NCBI RefSeq assembly: GCF_000820305.1
Contig: NZ_CDBH01000048.1
Coordinates: 31,453 to 95,452 of the forward strand
Direction of reading: 5' to 3'
DNA length: 64,000 bases
DNA from: Aeromonas dhakensis
GTDB taxonomy: Bacteria; Pseudomonadota; Gammaproteobacteria; Enterobacterales; Aeromonadaceae
The notes beneath the pieces were generated by a model. The model was not told the origin of the DNA. It was given only the letters and a program-made list of their open reading frames with translations, and did not search any database. This document shows positions 55,403-64,000 of this stretch, piece after piece. The stretch's first letter is position 1. Every line of letters starts with the position of its first letter. The translations under genes were made by a program, and so were the position numbers.

Positions 55403-55912
55403 TTATTTCTTGATGCGGATCACCGGGGTCTCGCCCACGGTCACGGCACCCGTCATCTTCACCAGCTCTTTGATCTCGTCCATGTTGGAGATGACCACCG
55501 GAGTCAGGGTAGATTTGGCTTTGGCTTCCAGAACGGCCAGATCGAACTCGATGATGGTGTCACCGCGCTTGACCTGTTGACCTTCCTGGGCGATGCGCTT
55601 GAAGCCTTCGCCTTTCAGCTCAACGGTGTCGATACCGAAGTGAACGAACAGCTCGATACCAGAGTCGGATTCCAGCGAGAACGCGTGGTTGGTCTCGAAG
55701 ATCTTGCCGATGGTGCCGTCGCACGGAGCAACCATCTTGTTGCCGGCCGGCTTGATGGCGATGCCGTCACCGACGATCTTCTCGGCGAAGACCACGTCGG
55801 GCACATCTTCGATCGGTACGATTTCGCCTGACAGCGGGGCAAAAATTTCGATGCCGCCGGTATCAGAGCTGTCATCGGAAACCAGTTTCTTCAGTTTATC
55901 AAACAGACCCAT
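55403..55912 (-). CDS. crr: PTS glucose-specific enzyme IIA
   Basis: The 169-residue protein receives phosphate from HPr on the histidine in FVHFGIDTVELKG (about His91) and passes it to glucose permease. In its free form it controls adenylate cyclase and other permeases. The sequence MGLFDKLKKLVSDDS, EIFAPLSGEIVPIEDVPDVV and KMVAPCDGTIGKI is that of E. coli Crr, with the same length. It is the last gene of ptsH-ptsI-crr. Confidence 0.97.
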   Translation of the reverse strand: MGLFDKLKKLVSDDSSDTGGIEIFAPLSGEIVPIEDVPDVVFAEKIVGDGIAIKPAGNKMVAPCDGTIGKIFETNHAFSLESDSGIELFVHFGIDTVELKGEGFKRIAQEGQQVKRGDTIIEFDLAVLEAKAKSTLTPVVISNMDEIKELVKMTGAVTVGETPVIRIKK

Positions 55913-55955
55913 AGTAAAAGCTCCTAGAGATGATTGTCGCTGTTTGCAGCCGATC

Positions 55956-57683
55956 TTAGCAGACTGCCTTCTGCTTAATAAAGTTATCTACACAGGCTTC
56001 GATTTCGGCGGCGGTGGCAAAGCTCAGCGCTTGATCAGCCATGGCCTTCACATCTTCGAAGTTGGTGTTGCGGATAAGCTTCTTGATACGCGGTACAGAG
56101 ATGGCGCTCATGGAGAACTCATCCAGACCCATACCCAGCAGCAGCAGGGTGGCACGCTCGTCACCAGCCAGTTCACCACACATACCGGTCCACTTGCCTT
56201 CGGCGTGGGATGCATCGATAACCATCTTGATCAGGGTCAGGACGGAGGGTGACAGCGGGTTGTACATGGCGGAAATCATCTCGTTACCACGGTCGACGGC
56301 CAGGGTGTACTGGGTCAAATCGTTGGTACCGATACTGAAGAAATCCACTTCCTTGGCCAGATGATGAGCCATCACGGCAGCAGCCGGGGTCTCGATCATG
56401 ATACCCACTTCGATGGATTCATCAAAGGCTTTGCCTTCGGCACGCAGTTCGGCTTTCAGCGTCTCTACGGTGGCCTTGAGGCTGCGGAACTCTTCGACGG
56501 AGATGATCATCGGGAACATGATGCGCAGTTTGCCGAAGGCAGACGCACGCAGGATGGCCCGCAGCTGGGCGTGCATGATGTCGGCGCGATCGAAGAAGAT
56601 CCGCACGGCACGCCAGCCCAGGAAGGGGTTCATCTCTTTCGGGAAATTCATGTAGGGCAGTTCTTTGTCGCCGCCGATGTCCATGGTGCGCACGATGATC
56701 GGCTGATCCGGCATCGCTTCGGCCACTTCTTTGTAGGCTTTGAACTGCTCGTCTTCGGTCGGCAGCGCGTCACGGTCCATGAACAGGAACTCGGTACGGT
56801 ACAGACCCACGCCTTCGGCGCCATTGCGGATGGCACCCTCGGTATCCTTGACGGTACCTATGTTGGCGCACACTTCGACCTGATGGCCATCCAGAGTGAT
56901 GGCGGGCAGATCTTTCAGCTTGGCCAGCTCGTCTTTCTCGGCCTGGAACTGGGCTTGGATCTCTTTGAACTTGGCCAGCTGTTCGGCAGTCGGGTTGAGG
57001 ACGATCTGGTTGTTGATCGCGTCCAGCACCAGCACGTCACCATTCTTGACGCGCTCGGTGATGTCGTTGGTGCCCACGATGGCCGGCAGCTCCAGGGAGC
57101 GGGCCATGATGGAGGTGTGGGAAGTACGGCCACCGATGTCGGTGACAAAACCCAGCACGTATTTCAGGTTGATCTGAGCGGTTTCGGACGGGGTCAGGTC
57201 TTTGGCGACCAGGATCACCTCTTCGTCGATGGTGCTCAGGTTGACAACGGCGATGCCCAGTACGTTCTTGACCAGACGGGTGCCGATGTCACGGAAGTCG
57301 GTGGCGCGCTCGCGCAGATAGGGGTCATCCAGCTCGGCCATCATCTTCGCGTACTGCTCGATGACCTCGTAGATGGCCTTGTCGGCGGTGGCCTTGTTGT
57401 CTTTGATGAAGGATCTGATATCCCCTTCCAGCTCTTCATCTTCGAGCAGCATGATGTGGCCTTCGAAGATGGCCTCTTTTTCTTCACCGAAGGTGCGACC
57501 GGCCATCTCTTTGATGGCTTCCAGCTGTGCGGCTGACTTGGTGCGGGCTTCGAGGAAGCGGTTGATTTCGGCATCAATCTGTTCGGCAGCGATTTTGCCC
57601 TGATTGATAACGATTTCATCTTCTTTCAGAAGAAGCGCCTTGCCGAATGCGATACCGGGGGACGCAAGAATGCCAGATATCAT
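55956..57683 (-). CDS. ptsI: PTS enzyme I
   Basis: The 575-residue enzyme takes phosphate from phosphoenolpyruvate on the active-site histidine in [20 protein letters not shown] (about His189) and gives it to HPr. The C-terminal PEP-binding TIM-barrel has [20 protein letters not shown] and [20 protein letters not shown]. The length equals E. coli PtsI. It lies 44 bp after ptsH and 43 bp before crr. Confidence 0.97.
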   Translation of the reverse strand: MISGILASPGIAFGKALLLKEDEIVINQGKIAAEQIDAEINRFLEARTKSAAQLEAIKEMAGRTFGEEKEAIFEGHIMLLEDEELEGDIRSFIKDNKATADKAIYEVIEQYAKMMAELDDPYLRERATDFRDIGTRLVKNVLGIAVVNLSTIDEEVILVAKDLTPSETAQINLKYVLGFVTDIGGRTSHTSIMARSLELPAIVGTNDITERVKNGDVLVLDAINNQIVLNPTAEQLAKFKEIQAQFQAEKDELAKLKDLPAITLDGHQVEVCANIGTVKDTEGAIRNGAEGVGLYRTEFLFMDRDALPTEDEQFKAYKEVAEAMPDQPIIVRTMDIGGDKELPYMNFPKEMNPFLGWRAVRIFFDRADIMHAQLRAILRASAFGKLRIMFPMIISVEEFRSLKATVETLKAELRAEGKAFDESIEVGIMIETPAAAVMAHHLAKEVDFFSIGTNDLTQYTLAVDRGNEMISAMYNPLSPSVLTLIKMVIDASHAEGKWTGMCGELAGDERATLLLLGMGLDEFSMSAISVPRIKKLIRNTNFEDVKAMADQALSFATAAEIEACVDNFIKQKAVC

Positions 57684-57727
57684 AATCCTTCCTATTAAAA
57701 CGACTGTGGGGGAGGAATAAAGCTGGA

Positions 57728-57985
57728 TTACTCCAGCTCGTCCATCAGGGCAACCAGCTTCTCAACGGCTTTCTGAGCGTCCGGGCCGTCGGCCTGGATG
57801 GTCACGTTAGTGCCTTTGGTCAGGCCCAGGGTCTGCAGCTTGAACAGGCTCTTGGCGCTGGCGGATTTGCCACCGGAGACCACAGTGATCTCGCTTTGGA
57901 ATTCTTTGGCTTCTTTCACGAACTGAGCTGCCGGACGGGTGTGCAGGCCGTTTTCAGCAGTAATAACAACAGACTTCTCGTACAT
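57728..57985 (-). CDS. ptsH: PTS phosphocarrier protein HPr
   Basis: The 85-residue protein has the phosphorylated His15 in [13 protein letters not shown] and the conserved [16 protein letters not shown], with the same length as E. coli HPr. It shuttles phosphate from enzyme I to the sugar-specific enzymes. GGGGTGAAACC precedes the ATG. It heads the operon; the 440-bp upstream region holds a likely CRP site. Confidence 0.97.
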   Translation of the reverse strand: MYEKSVVITAENGLHTRPAAQFVKEAKEFQSEITVVSGGKSASAKSLFKLQTLGLTKGTNVTIQADGPDAQKAVEKLVALMDELE

Positions 57986-58011
57986 GGTTTCACCCCATAT
58001 TATTGATATTT

Positions 58012-58375
58012 TTTGGTGTGAGGGATGCTTTTGACGCTTCCTTCTCGCACCGTGTCAGTATGGATATGTTGTAAAGTAACGAAATCAGACCTGCAATGGT
58101 TTAATCCAGGTCAATTTTCTGTGCAGTATTCGGTGTCTGCCTCAACTCTTTTCCGTTATCGCGCTACAAGCCGCGTCAATGCTGGCCTGAAATTATTTTA
58201 TAACGAAAAATAACACTTTGTTACTTTGTGATACCTAGTCGGCAAACACCTCGTGACGCGGCACAGGATATGAGATTTATCACAGAATGTCTGCTTTTTT
58301 CGTCACGGGTTTGCTTGTTATTTTACCCCGAAAAATAAGGGGTCGACTGGCGCTGCCAAGTGCTCAGTCTAGCCC
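58012..58375. other. Long regulatory region upstream of ptsH
   Basis: The gap between cysK and ptsH (57986-58427) has no gene. It is AT-rich with several possible promoters, including TTGTAAAG and TATAACG stretches, and a CRP-like site at 58269-58284. Long, multiply regulated leaders are usual for ptsH in enterobacteria. Confidence 0.55.
58269..58284. promoter_or_regulatory. Candidate CRP binding site upstream of ptsH
   Basis: TATGA-GATTTA-TCACA differs from the consensus TGTGA-N6-TCACA at one position. It lies about 285 bp before the ptsH start; ptsHI-crr of E. coli is CRP-controlled. Confidence 0.55.
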
Positions 58376-58406
58376 ATAAAGAAACGGCGCTCCTGGGAGC
58401 GCCGTT
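58376..58406 (-). terminator. Terminator after cysK
   Basis: On the minus strand AACGGCGCTCC-CA-GGAGCGCCGTT (58406-58383) is followed by TCTTTATG. It lies 21 bp after the cysK stop and separates it from ptsH. Confidence 0.85.
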
Positions 58407-58427
58407 GTTTTGAAATAATCCGATCAC

Positions 58428-59396
58428 TTACTGCTGCAATTCCTGCTCGCTGAACACCCCGGCAAACAGGGCGCTGGAGAGGTAACGCTCGGCAGCGCTC
58501 GGCAGGATGACGACTATGGTCTTGCCTTCAAATTCCGGCAGCTCGGCGAGGCGGGCTGCGGCCACCACGGCGGCACCGGAGCTGATGCCGGCCAGAATGC
58601 CTTCCTCTTCCATCAGGCGGCGCGCCATTTCAATGGCATCATCGCTGCTTACCTGCTCGACACGATCCAGCAGGGTGAGATCCAGGTTGCCCGGGATGAA
58701 GCCGGCACCTATGCCCTGGATCTTGTGGGGTCCCGGTTTGATTTCAAGACCGGCCAGACGCTGGCTGATCACCGGCGATTCGCTCGGTTCGACGGCAACG
58801 GAGACCACCGCCTTGCCCTTGGTCTGTTTCAGGTAGCGGGAGACACCGGTAATGGTGCCGCCGGTACCGACGCCGGCCACGAACACATCCACTTCGCCAT
58901 CGGTGGCATCCCAGATCTCGGGACCTGTGGTCTTCTCGTGGATTTCCGGGTTGGCCGGGTTTTCAAACTGTTGCAGCAGCACGTATTTGCCGGGCTCGGA
59001 CTCGAGGATCTCGTTGGCCTTGGCAATGGCGCCCTTCATGCCGAGCGGCCCTTCGGTCAGCACCAGGTTGGCACCTAGCGCCTTGAGCAGTTTGCGGCGC
59101 TCCAGGCTCATGGTGGCCGGCATGGTCAATGTGATGGGATAGCCACGGGCGGCGGCCACGAAGGCCAGAGCAATACCCGTGTTGCCGCTGGTGGGTTCGA
59201 TGATCTCCTTGCCCTTGGTCAGAACGCCGCGCTTCTCGGCATCCCAGATCAGGTTGGCGCCGATACGGCACTTGACGCTGAAGCTCGGGTTTCGGCTCTC
59301 AATCTTGGCCAGCACGCGGCCCTTGGTAACACGGTTGAGACGAACCAGAGGGGTGTGACCTATGGTCTGGCTGTTGTCCTCAAAAATTTTGCTCAT
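58428..59396 (-). CDS. cysK: Cysteine synthase A (O-acetylserine sulfhydrylase)
   Basis: The 322-residue PLP enzyme makes cysteine from O-acetylserine and sulfide. The PLP lysine is in [10 protein letters not shown] (about Lys42), substrate loop [13 protein letters not shown] near 68, and phosphate-binding [14 protein letters not shown] near 176. Length and sequence match E. coli CysK (323). Order cysK-ptsH-ptsI-crr is as in enterobacteria. The upstream gap holds AT-rich palindromic sequence that could be a CysB target. Confidence 0.96.
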   Translation of the reverse strand: MSKIFEDNSQTIGHTPLVRLNRVTKGRVLAKIESRNPSFSVKCRIGANLIWDAEKRGVLTKGKEIIEPTSGNTGIALAFVAAARGYPITLTMPATMSLERRKLLKALGANLVLTEGPLGMKGAIAKANEILESEPGKYVLLQQFENPANPEIHEKTTGPEIWDATDGEVDVFVAGVGTGGTITGVSRYLKQTKGKAVVSVAVEPSESPVISQRLAGLEIKPGPHKIQGIGAGFIPGNLDLTLLDRVEQVSSDDAIEMARRLMEEEGILAGISSGAAVVAAARLAELPEFEGKTIVVILPSAAERYLSSALFAGVFSEQELQQ

Positions 59397-59465
59397 GGTG
59401 CTATCCCTGTTTGTTACGGCGATGAAACAAGATTACCCTGTGGTTTCTGAATGAGAAGTGACGAT

Positions 59466-59477
59466 TTGTTATAACAA
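59466..59477. promoter_or_regulatory. Palindrome upstream of cysK
   Basis: TTGTTATAACAA is a perfect 12-bp palindrome, followed by a partly similar ATGTTATTACAAG. It lies about 70-80 bp before the cysK ATG and 90 bp before the divergent MoxR gene. CysB or another activator could bind; this is inference. Confidence 0.4.
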
Positions 59478-59515
59478 TATGTTATTACAAGATATAGAGC
59501 TTATTCTTTCTTATT

Positions 59516-59540
59516 GAGACCTCCCTCGCGAAAAGGTCTC
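59516..59540 (+). promoter_or_regulatory. Leader hairpin before the MoxR gene
   Basis: GAGACCT (59516-59522) and AGGTCTC (59534-59540) can pair around CCCTCGCGAAA, about 24 bp before the ATG. It may affect the mRNA leader; no function is known. Confidence 0.35.
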
Positions 59541-59563
59541 TCGTCGTCAAAGGAATAGACGCT

Positions 59564-60406
59564 ATGGGATTTGCAGGAAGCGATCGCTATCTCGCCTCAG
59601 AGGCGCTCAAGATGGCGGTCAATGCCGCCATCTTGCTGGAGAAGCCGCTGCTCATCAAGGGTGAACCCGGCACGGGCAAGACCGAGCTGGCAGAGGCCGT
59701 GGCCAGCCATCTGGGCACCGAACTTATCGCCTGGCACATCAAATCCACCACCAAGGCCCAGCAGGGGCTCTATGAGTACGATGCGGTGGCCAGGCTGCGG
59801 GACTCCCAGCTCGGCGACCCCAGGGTGGGGGAGATAGGCCACTACATCCGCCGTGGCAAGCTGTGGCAGGCCTTCACTGCCGACCAGCGCCCGGTGCTGC
59901 TTATCGATGAAATCGACAAGGCGGATATCGAGTTTCCCAACGATCTGCTGCAGGAGCTGGATCGGATGGAGTTCGACGTCTACGAGACCGGCGAGCGCAT
60001 CAAGGCCCGCCAGCGCCCTGTGGTCATCATCACCTCCAACAATGAAAAAGAGCTGCCGGATGCCTTCCTGCGCCGCTGTTTCTTTCACTACATCCGCTTC
60101 CCCGACAAGGTCGAGATGCAGGCCATCGTCAAACTTCACTACCCCGACCTCAAAGAGAGCCTGCTTGGCGAGGCGATGGATCTCTTCTTCGAGCTGCGGG
60201 AAGTAGAGGGACTGCGCAAGAAGCCCTCCACCTCGGAACTCTTGGACTGGATCCGGCTGCTGTTGGCTGACGACATCGCCCCCGAGGCGATGCGCGCCCG
60301 CGAGCCCGGCAAGCTGGTGCCCGCCCTCTACGGCGCCTTGCTCAAGACCGAGCAGGACTTGCATCTCTTTGAGAAGCTCGCTTTTCTGGCCAGACGCGGC
60401 AGCTGA
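59564..60406 (+). CDS. MoxR-family AAA+ ATPase
   Basis: The 280-residue ATPase has Walker A IKGEPGTGKTELAEAVA near residue 33, Walker B PVLLIDEIDKAD near 110, sensor VVIITSNNEKELP and arginine finger DAFLRRCFFHYI. MoxR proteins act with VWA-domain partners in assembling or activating metal enzymes and complexes. The next gene, 4 bp downstream, is such a partner. AAAGGAA lies 9 bases before the ATG. The client of this pair is unknown. Confidence 0.9.
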   Translation: MGFAGSDRYLASEALKMAVNAAILLEKPLLIKGEPGTGKTELAEAVASHLGTELIAWHIKSTTKAQQGLYEYDAVARLRDSQLGDPRVGEIGHYIRRGKLWQAFTADQRPVLLIDEIDKADIEFPNDLLQELDRMEFDVYETGERIKARQRPVVIITSNNEKELPDAFLRRCFFHYIRFPDKVEMQAIVKLHYPDLKESLLGEAMDLFFELREVEGLRKKPSTSELLDWIRLLLADDIAPEAMRAREPGKLVPALYGALLKTEQDLHLFEKLAFLARRGS

Positions 60407-60409
60407 CTC

Positions 60410-61573
60410 ATGCTCATCGACTTTTTTACCCATCTGCGCCGCCACAAGCTCCCCTGCAGTTTGCGTGAACTGCTGGACTTGCACGGGGCGCTGGCAGCCC
60501 GGCTGGCCAGCCTCGACATGGACGAGTTCTACCAGCTCTCCCGCTGCCTGCTGGTAAAAGACGAGGCTCATTACGATCGCTTCGATCGCGCCTTCGCCGA
60601 GTATTACGAAGGGTTGGCCGCCATCCCCCTGCTGCCGGAGAGCCTGCCCGATGAGTGGCTGCGTAAGGAGTTCGAACGGCTGCTGAGCGCCGAGGAGAAG
60701 GCGTTGCTCCAATCCCTTGGCGGGCTGGATCAGCTGCTGGCGACCCTCAACCAGCGCTTGCGCGAGCAGAAGGAGCGTCACGCCGGCGGCAACAAGTGGG
60801 TCGGCACCGGTGGCAGCAGCCCGTTCGGCCACGGCGGTTTTCACCCGGAAGGAGTGCGCATGGGGGGAGAGGGTCAGCATGGCAAGGCGATCAAGGTGTG
60901 GGAGGCGCGCCATTATCGCAACTTCAGCGACGACTCGCCGCTGGGGCAACGGGCCATCCAGCTGGCGCTGCGCAAACTCAGGCGCTGGGTGCGCCAGGGC
61001 AGCCCGGACGAGCTGGATCTCGATGACACCATCCGGAGCACGGCCAGGCAGGGCTGGCTCGATGTGAAGCTCAGACCCGAGCGCCACAACGGGGTCAAGC
61101 TGCTGGTCTTCTTCGACGTGGGAGGCTCCATGGATGCCCACGTGGCCGAGGTGCAGCGGCTCTTTTCTGCTCTGCGCCACGAGTTCAAGCACCTGGAGTA
61201 CTTCTATTTTCACAACTGTCTCTACGACTTCGTCTGGCGAGACAACGCCCGCAGGCACGAGGAGCGCTTCGACACCCAGCGCCTGCTGCGCACCTACGGC
61301 AGCGACTACAAGGTGATCCTGGTGGGGGATGCCACCATGGGCCCCTACGAGATCACCTGGCCTGGCGGCAGCGTCGAATATTGGAACGAGGAGGCCGGTC
61401 AGGTGTGGCTGGCCCGCTTGCAGCAGCATTTTCCCAAGCTGGTATGGATCAATCCCACCCCGCGGCGGGAGTGGCTCTGGCACCCCTCCATCAAGTTGAT
61501 GAACGAATTGATCGGCGGGCGCATGCACCCGCTGACTCTGGCGGGTCTGGCTGCGGCCATCGACCAGCTGTGA
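60410..61573 (+). CDS. VWA-domain protein (CoxE-like) partnered with MoxR
   Basis: The 387-residue product has a helical N-terminal half and a von Willebrand A domain from about 220. The metal-site motif reads VFFDVGGSMDAHV (DxGxS form), followed by YFYFHNCLYDFVW and VILVGDATMGPYE. The glycine-rich linker GTGGSSPFGHGGFHPEG lies before it. CoxE/YehP-like VWA proteins work with the adjacent MoxR ATPase as chaperone-like pairs. Separated by 3 bp from the MoxR gene, it is certainly co-transcribed with it. It has no membrane segment. Confidence 0.87.
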   Translation: MLIDFFTHLRRHKLPCSLRELLDLHGALAARLASLDMDEFYQLSRCLLVKDEAHYDRFDRAFAEYYEGLAAIPLLPESLPDEWLRKEFERLLSAEEKALLQSLGGLDQLLATLNQRLREQKERHAGGNKWVGTGGSSPFGHGGFHPEGVRMGGEGQHGKAIKVWEARHYRNFSDDSPLGQRAIQLALRKLRRWVRQGSPDELDLDDTIRSTARQGWLDVKLRPERHNGVKLLVFFDVGGSMDAHVAEVQRLFSALRHEFKHLEYFYFHNCLYDFVWRDNARRHEERFDTQRLLRTYGSDYKVILVGDATMGPYEITWPGGSVEYWNEEAGQVWLARLQQHFPKLVWINPTPRREWLWHPSIKLMNELIGGRMHPLTLAGLAAAIDQL

Positions 61574-61628
61574 CCCTCTCTACCCGAACAGACCAACAAG
61601 CCGGGAGTGAACCCGGCGAGGAGCAAAG

Positions 61629-62750
61629 ATGACCTCTATCGTGATCAGTGGCTCAGGCCTCTATACCCCTCCCTTTGCCGTCAGCAACGAAGCGCTGGTG
61701 GCCGCCTTCAACCAGTACGTGGATCTCTACAACGAGGAGAACGCTTCCGCCATCGACGCCGGCCAGCTGCCCGCCAAACAGCATTCGAGCAGCGAATTCA
61801 TCGAGAAGGCCTCCGGCATCAAGAGCCGTTATCTGGTGAGCAAGGAGGGGGTGCTGGATCCCGACATCATGCAGCCGCTGCTGCCCGAGCGACCCGATGA
61901 CAAGCCCTCCATCATGGTGGAGATGGCGGTGGCCGCCGCTGAGCAGGCGCTGATTGCCGCCGGTCGCGAGCCGGGGGAAATAGATCTGGTGATAGTGGCT
62001 GCCTCCAACATGCCGCGCCCCTATCCGGCGCTCTCCATCGAGCTGCAGCACTATCTGGGGGCGAGCGGCATGGCTTTTGACATGAACGTGGCCTGCTCCT
62101 CCGCCACCTTCGGCATCAAGACGGCGGCGGACATGCTGGCGGCCGGCACTGCCAGACTCGCGCTGGTGGTCAATCCGGAGATCTGCTCTGGGCACCTCAA
62201 TTTTCGCGATCGGGACAGCCACTTCATCTTCGGTGACGCCTGTACCGCCGTGCTGCTGGAGCGGGAGGCCGATTGTCAGGTGGCCAACCCCTGGCAACTG
62301 GTGGCCAGCAAGCTGATGACCCAGTACTCCAACAACATCCGCAACAACTTCGGTTTCCTGAACCGGCTCAGCCCGCGCACCCGCTACGGTGACGACAAGC
62401 TGTTCCGCCAGCAGGGGCGCAAGGTGTTCAAGGAGGTGCTGCCGCTGGTGTGCGACCAGATCGCCGGCCAGCTCGATGAGCAGGGCTGGGCGGCGGATTC
62501 CCTGAGCCGGCTCTGGCTCCATCAGGCCAACCTCACCATGAACCAGTTCATCGCCCGCAAGCTGCTCGGCCATGACGCCAGCCAGCAGGAGGCGCCGGTG
62601 ATCCTCGACAGCTACGGCAACACCAGCTCGGCGGGTTCCATTATCGCGTTCCATCTGTACAATCGCGACCTTCCCGCGGGGGCCTGCGGTGTGCTCTGCT
62701 CGTTTGGCGCTGGCTATTCGATCGGGAGTCTGCTGCTGCGGCGCCTGTGA
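61629..62750 (+). CDS. Beta-ketoacyl-ACP synthase III-like enzyme
   Basis: The 373-residue thiolase-fold enzyme has the FabH triad: Cys in MNVACSSATFGIK (about 152), His in LWLHQANLTMNQ (about 299) and Asn in SYGNTSSAGSI (about 333). It is longer than FabH (317), with an insert around residues 30-85, so it belongs to the FabH2/secondary synthase group rather than the housekeeping enzyme. It probably condenses an acyl-CoA with an ACP-bound unit; the product is unknown. It starts 55 bp after the VWA gene, with GAGGAG upstream, and no acyl carrier or other lipid gene is adjacent. Confidence 0.85.
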   Translation: MTSIVISGSGLYTPPFAVSNEALVAAFNQYVDLYNEENASAIDAGQLPAKQHSSSEFIEKASGIKSRYLVSKEGVLDPDIMQPLLPERPDDKPSIMVEMAVAAAEQALIAAGREPGEIDLVIVAASNMPRPYPALSIELQHYLGASGMAFDMNVACSSATFGIKTAADMLAAGTARLALVVNPEICSGHLNFRDRDSHFIFGDACTAVLLEREADCQVANPWQLVASKLMTQYSNNIRNNFGFLNRLSPRTRYGDDKLFRQQGRKVFKEVLPLVCDQIAGQLDEQGWAADSLSRLWLHQANLTMNQFIARKLLGHDASQQEAPVILDSYGNTSSAGSIIAFHLYNRDLPAGACGVLCSFGAGYSIGSLLLRRL

Positions 62751-62800
62751 GGGGCGGGGTCATCTCCCCGCCGTCATGACGATAAGGTTTGGGTGGAATC

Positions 62801-64000
62801 ATGCAGAGGATCACGGGGCGCTGCGCCCTTCACTACGGGGTGACACTGTCACTGTTTTGTCTTTACGGGCTGCAGGTCTGCCCATTCCTGGAGAGCCTGA
62901 CGCTGCCCCAGCTGCTGGGGCCCGCGCTGGTGACCTTCGCCATCATGTTTGTCCTGCGCGATCAGCTGCTGCGCAAGGTGACGCTGTCCGGTCAGGGGCT
63001 GGGAGGCTTCGGGCTGGAGGTGGGCTTCTATCTGCTGGGGGCCTTGCTGCTCTCTGGCTACAACGGCATCCGGTATGATTTTCCGCTGGAGAGCCACCTC
63101 AAGATCCTGCTGGGGATGAGCACCCTGGGCTTCCTGGTGGCGGCGGATCTGTCGCTGCAGCGGGACTGGCAGCGGGCCAAGCTGCGGGAACATCAGGCCT
63201 GTCTGGTGCTGAACCAGCCGCTGGCCATGCCGGTTTCCCGCAAGTTCTCCCTGTTCGCCTTCACCACCCTGACCCTGCTTGGCGCTGTGTTCTTCCTGCT
63301 GTTCAACAAGGATCTGGAGTGGCTGGTCACGGTGGACAAGAGCCTGCCGCGGCTCGATGCCCAGCACTACATCTTGCTGGAGATCGCCTTCGTGATGGTG
63401 GTGACCTTCGGTTATCTCTGGCTCATCATTCGCGGCTATGGCCGTAACCTGACCCTATCCCTGATGCATCAGACTCGCGCCATGGCGCAGGTGCAGTGCG
63501 GCGATCTGGAGGCGCGGGTGCCGGTGATCCGGGACGATGAGTTCGGTCTGATTGCTGCCGGCACCAACCAGATGATCGGCGAGCTGAAGGCGCGCCAGGA
63601 CGAGCTCAACCTGACCCGGGACGTGGCCATCCTGGGGCTCGCCTCGCTGGCGGAGACCCGCGACAACGAGACCGGCGCCCACATCATCCGCACCCAGTTC
63701 TACGTCAAGGTGCTGGCGGAGCAGCTGAGCCGCAGCGACTGGGAACGTTATCCGCTGGACGATGCCACCATCGATCTGCTGTTCAAGTCGGCGCCGCTGC
63801 ACGACGTGGGCAAGGTGGGCATTCCCGATGCCATCCTGCTCAAGCCGGGCAAGCTGACGGACGAGGAGTTCGCCATCATGAAGCGCCACCCCCAGATTGG
63901 CGCCGATGCGCTGGCGAGCGCCGAAGCCCAGCTTGGCTCCAACTCCTTCCTGCGGCTGGCGCGGGAGATCTCCCTCACTCACCACGAGAAGTGGGATGGC
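62801..64000 (+). CDS. Membrane HAMP/HD-GYP signalling protein, C-terminally cut by the window
   Basis: The frame is open from ATG 62801 to the window edge (400 codons seen). It has about six membrane segments between residues 10 and 220 (including LLGPALVTFAIMFVL, FYLLGALLLSGY and FTTLTLLGAVFFLLF) and a HAMP domain (about 222-270). A HD-GYP domain starts near 280: ETGAHIIRTQFYVKVLAEQL, LHDVGKVGIPDAILLKPGKL and the beginning of the GYP motif LTHHEKWDG. It should be an inner-membrane cyclic-di-GMP phosphodiesterase. It lies 50 bp after the ketoacyl synthase gene and may be in the same operon. Confidence 0.9.
   Translation, partial: MQRITGRCALHYGVTLSLFCLYGLQVCPFLESLTLPQLLGPALVTFAIMFVLRDQLLRKVTLSGQGLGGFGLEVGFYLLGALLLSGYNGIRYDFPLESHLKILLGMSTLGFLVAADLSLQRDWQRAKLREHQACLVLNQPLAMPVSRKFSLFAFTTLTLLGAVFFLLFNKDLEWLVTVDKSLPRLDAQHYILLEIAFVMVVTFGYLWLIIRGYGRNLTLSLMHQTRAMAQVQCGDLEARVPVIRDDEFGLIAAGTNQMIGELKARQDELNLTRDVAILGLASLAETRDNETGAHIIRTQFYVKVLAEQLSRSDWERYPLDDATIDLLFKSAPLHDVGKVGIPDAILLKPGKLTDEEFAIMKRHPQIGADALASAEAQLGSNSFLRLAREISLTHHEKWDG

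Noticed and set aside
59597..61528. A 643-codon minus-strand frame across the MoxR and VWA genes
   Set aside because: Antisense to two conserved genes, with no motif of its own.

Overview
The window reads as chromosomal DNA of a GC-rich facultatively anaerobic gammaproteobacterium, most likely Aeromonas. The basis is protein resemblance and gene content: cysK-ptsHI-crr in enterobacterial order, PykF, MscK, RdgC, SbcDC, a secreted M28 aminopeptidase of the Aeromonas/Vibrio type, many chemotaxis and cyclic-di-GMP proteins, and a Vibrio/Shewanella-type formate dehydrogenase island. No rRNA, tRNA, CRISPR array, transposase or phage gene was seen.

Layout. 1-3.6 kb: end of a chemotaxis receptor, a DUF3332 lipoprotein, an HD-GYP protein and a FUSC-family membrane protein. 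3.6-24.2 kb: a tungsten/molybdenum-formate dehydrogenase island. It holds tupABC (tungstate uptake), mobA and a mobB-moeA fusion, a sigma-54 response regulator with its sensor kinase, a DNA-binding/PBP-like regulator, fdhD, DUF3305 and DUF3306 proteins, a four-cluster ferredoxin-like protein, a TorD-type chaperone, a small Tat protein and fdhABC. An AT-rich two-gene cassette (about 14.1-15.4 kb), encoding a small membrane protein and a membrane-anchored PD-(D/E)XK nuclease-like protein, sits between fdhD and the fdh operons. 24.4-29.2 kb: malic enzyme, a lipoprotein, a frameshifted Hint-domain/low-complexity gene and a uracil permease. 29.7-34.8 kb: a solute-binding protein, chemoreceptor and dienelactone hydrolase cluster, then a lactonase and a PNPOx-like protein. 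35-46.9 kb: mscK, pykF, aminopeptidase, ybaL, ggt, rdgC. 47-55 kb: an acetyltransferase, sbcDC, a membrane-anchored bactofilin, cytochrome b561 and a diguanylate cyclase. 55.4-59.4 kb: crr, ptsI, ptsH, cysK. 59.5-64 kb: MoxR and VWA proteins, a ketoacyl-ACP synthase III-like enzyme and a truncated HD-GYP sensor.

Main observation. Four sites with the GG-N10-GC spacing of sigma-54 (-24/-12) promoters stand before the four transcription units of the tungsten/formate island: tupA, fdhD, DUF3305 and the Fe-S gene that opens fdhABC. Two inverted repeats sharing the 14-mer GACAAAATGTCCCA lie 70-130 bp upstream of two of them, and a sigma-54 activator gene lies inside the island. Together they suggest one enhancer-driven regulon linking tungstate uptake, cofactor assembly and the enzyme that uses it. 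All functional statements come from sequence reading and family knowledge; no searches were run.
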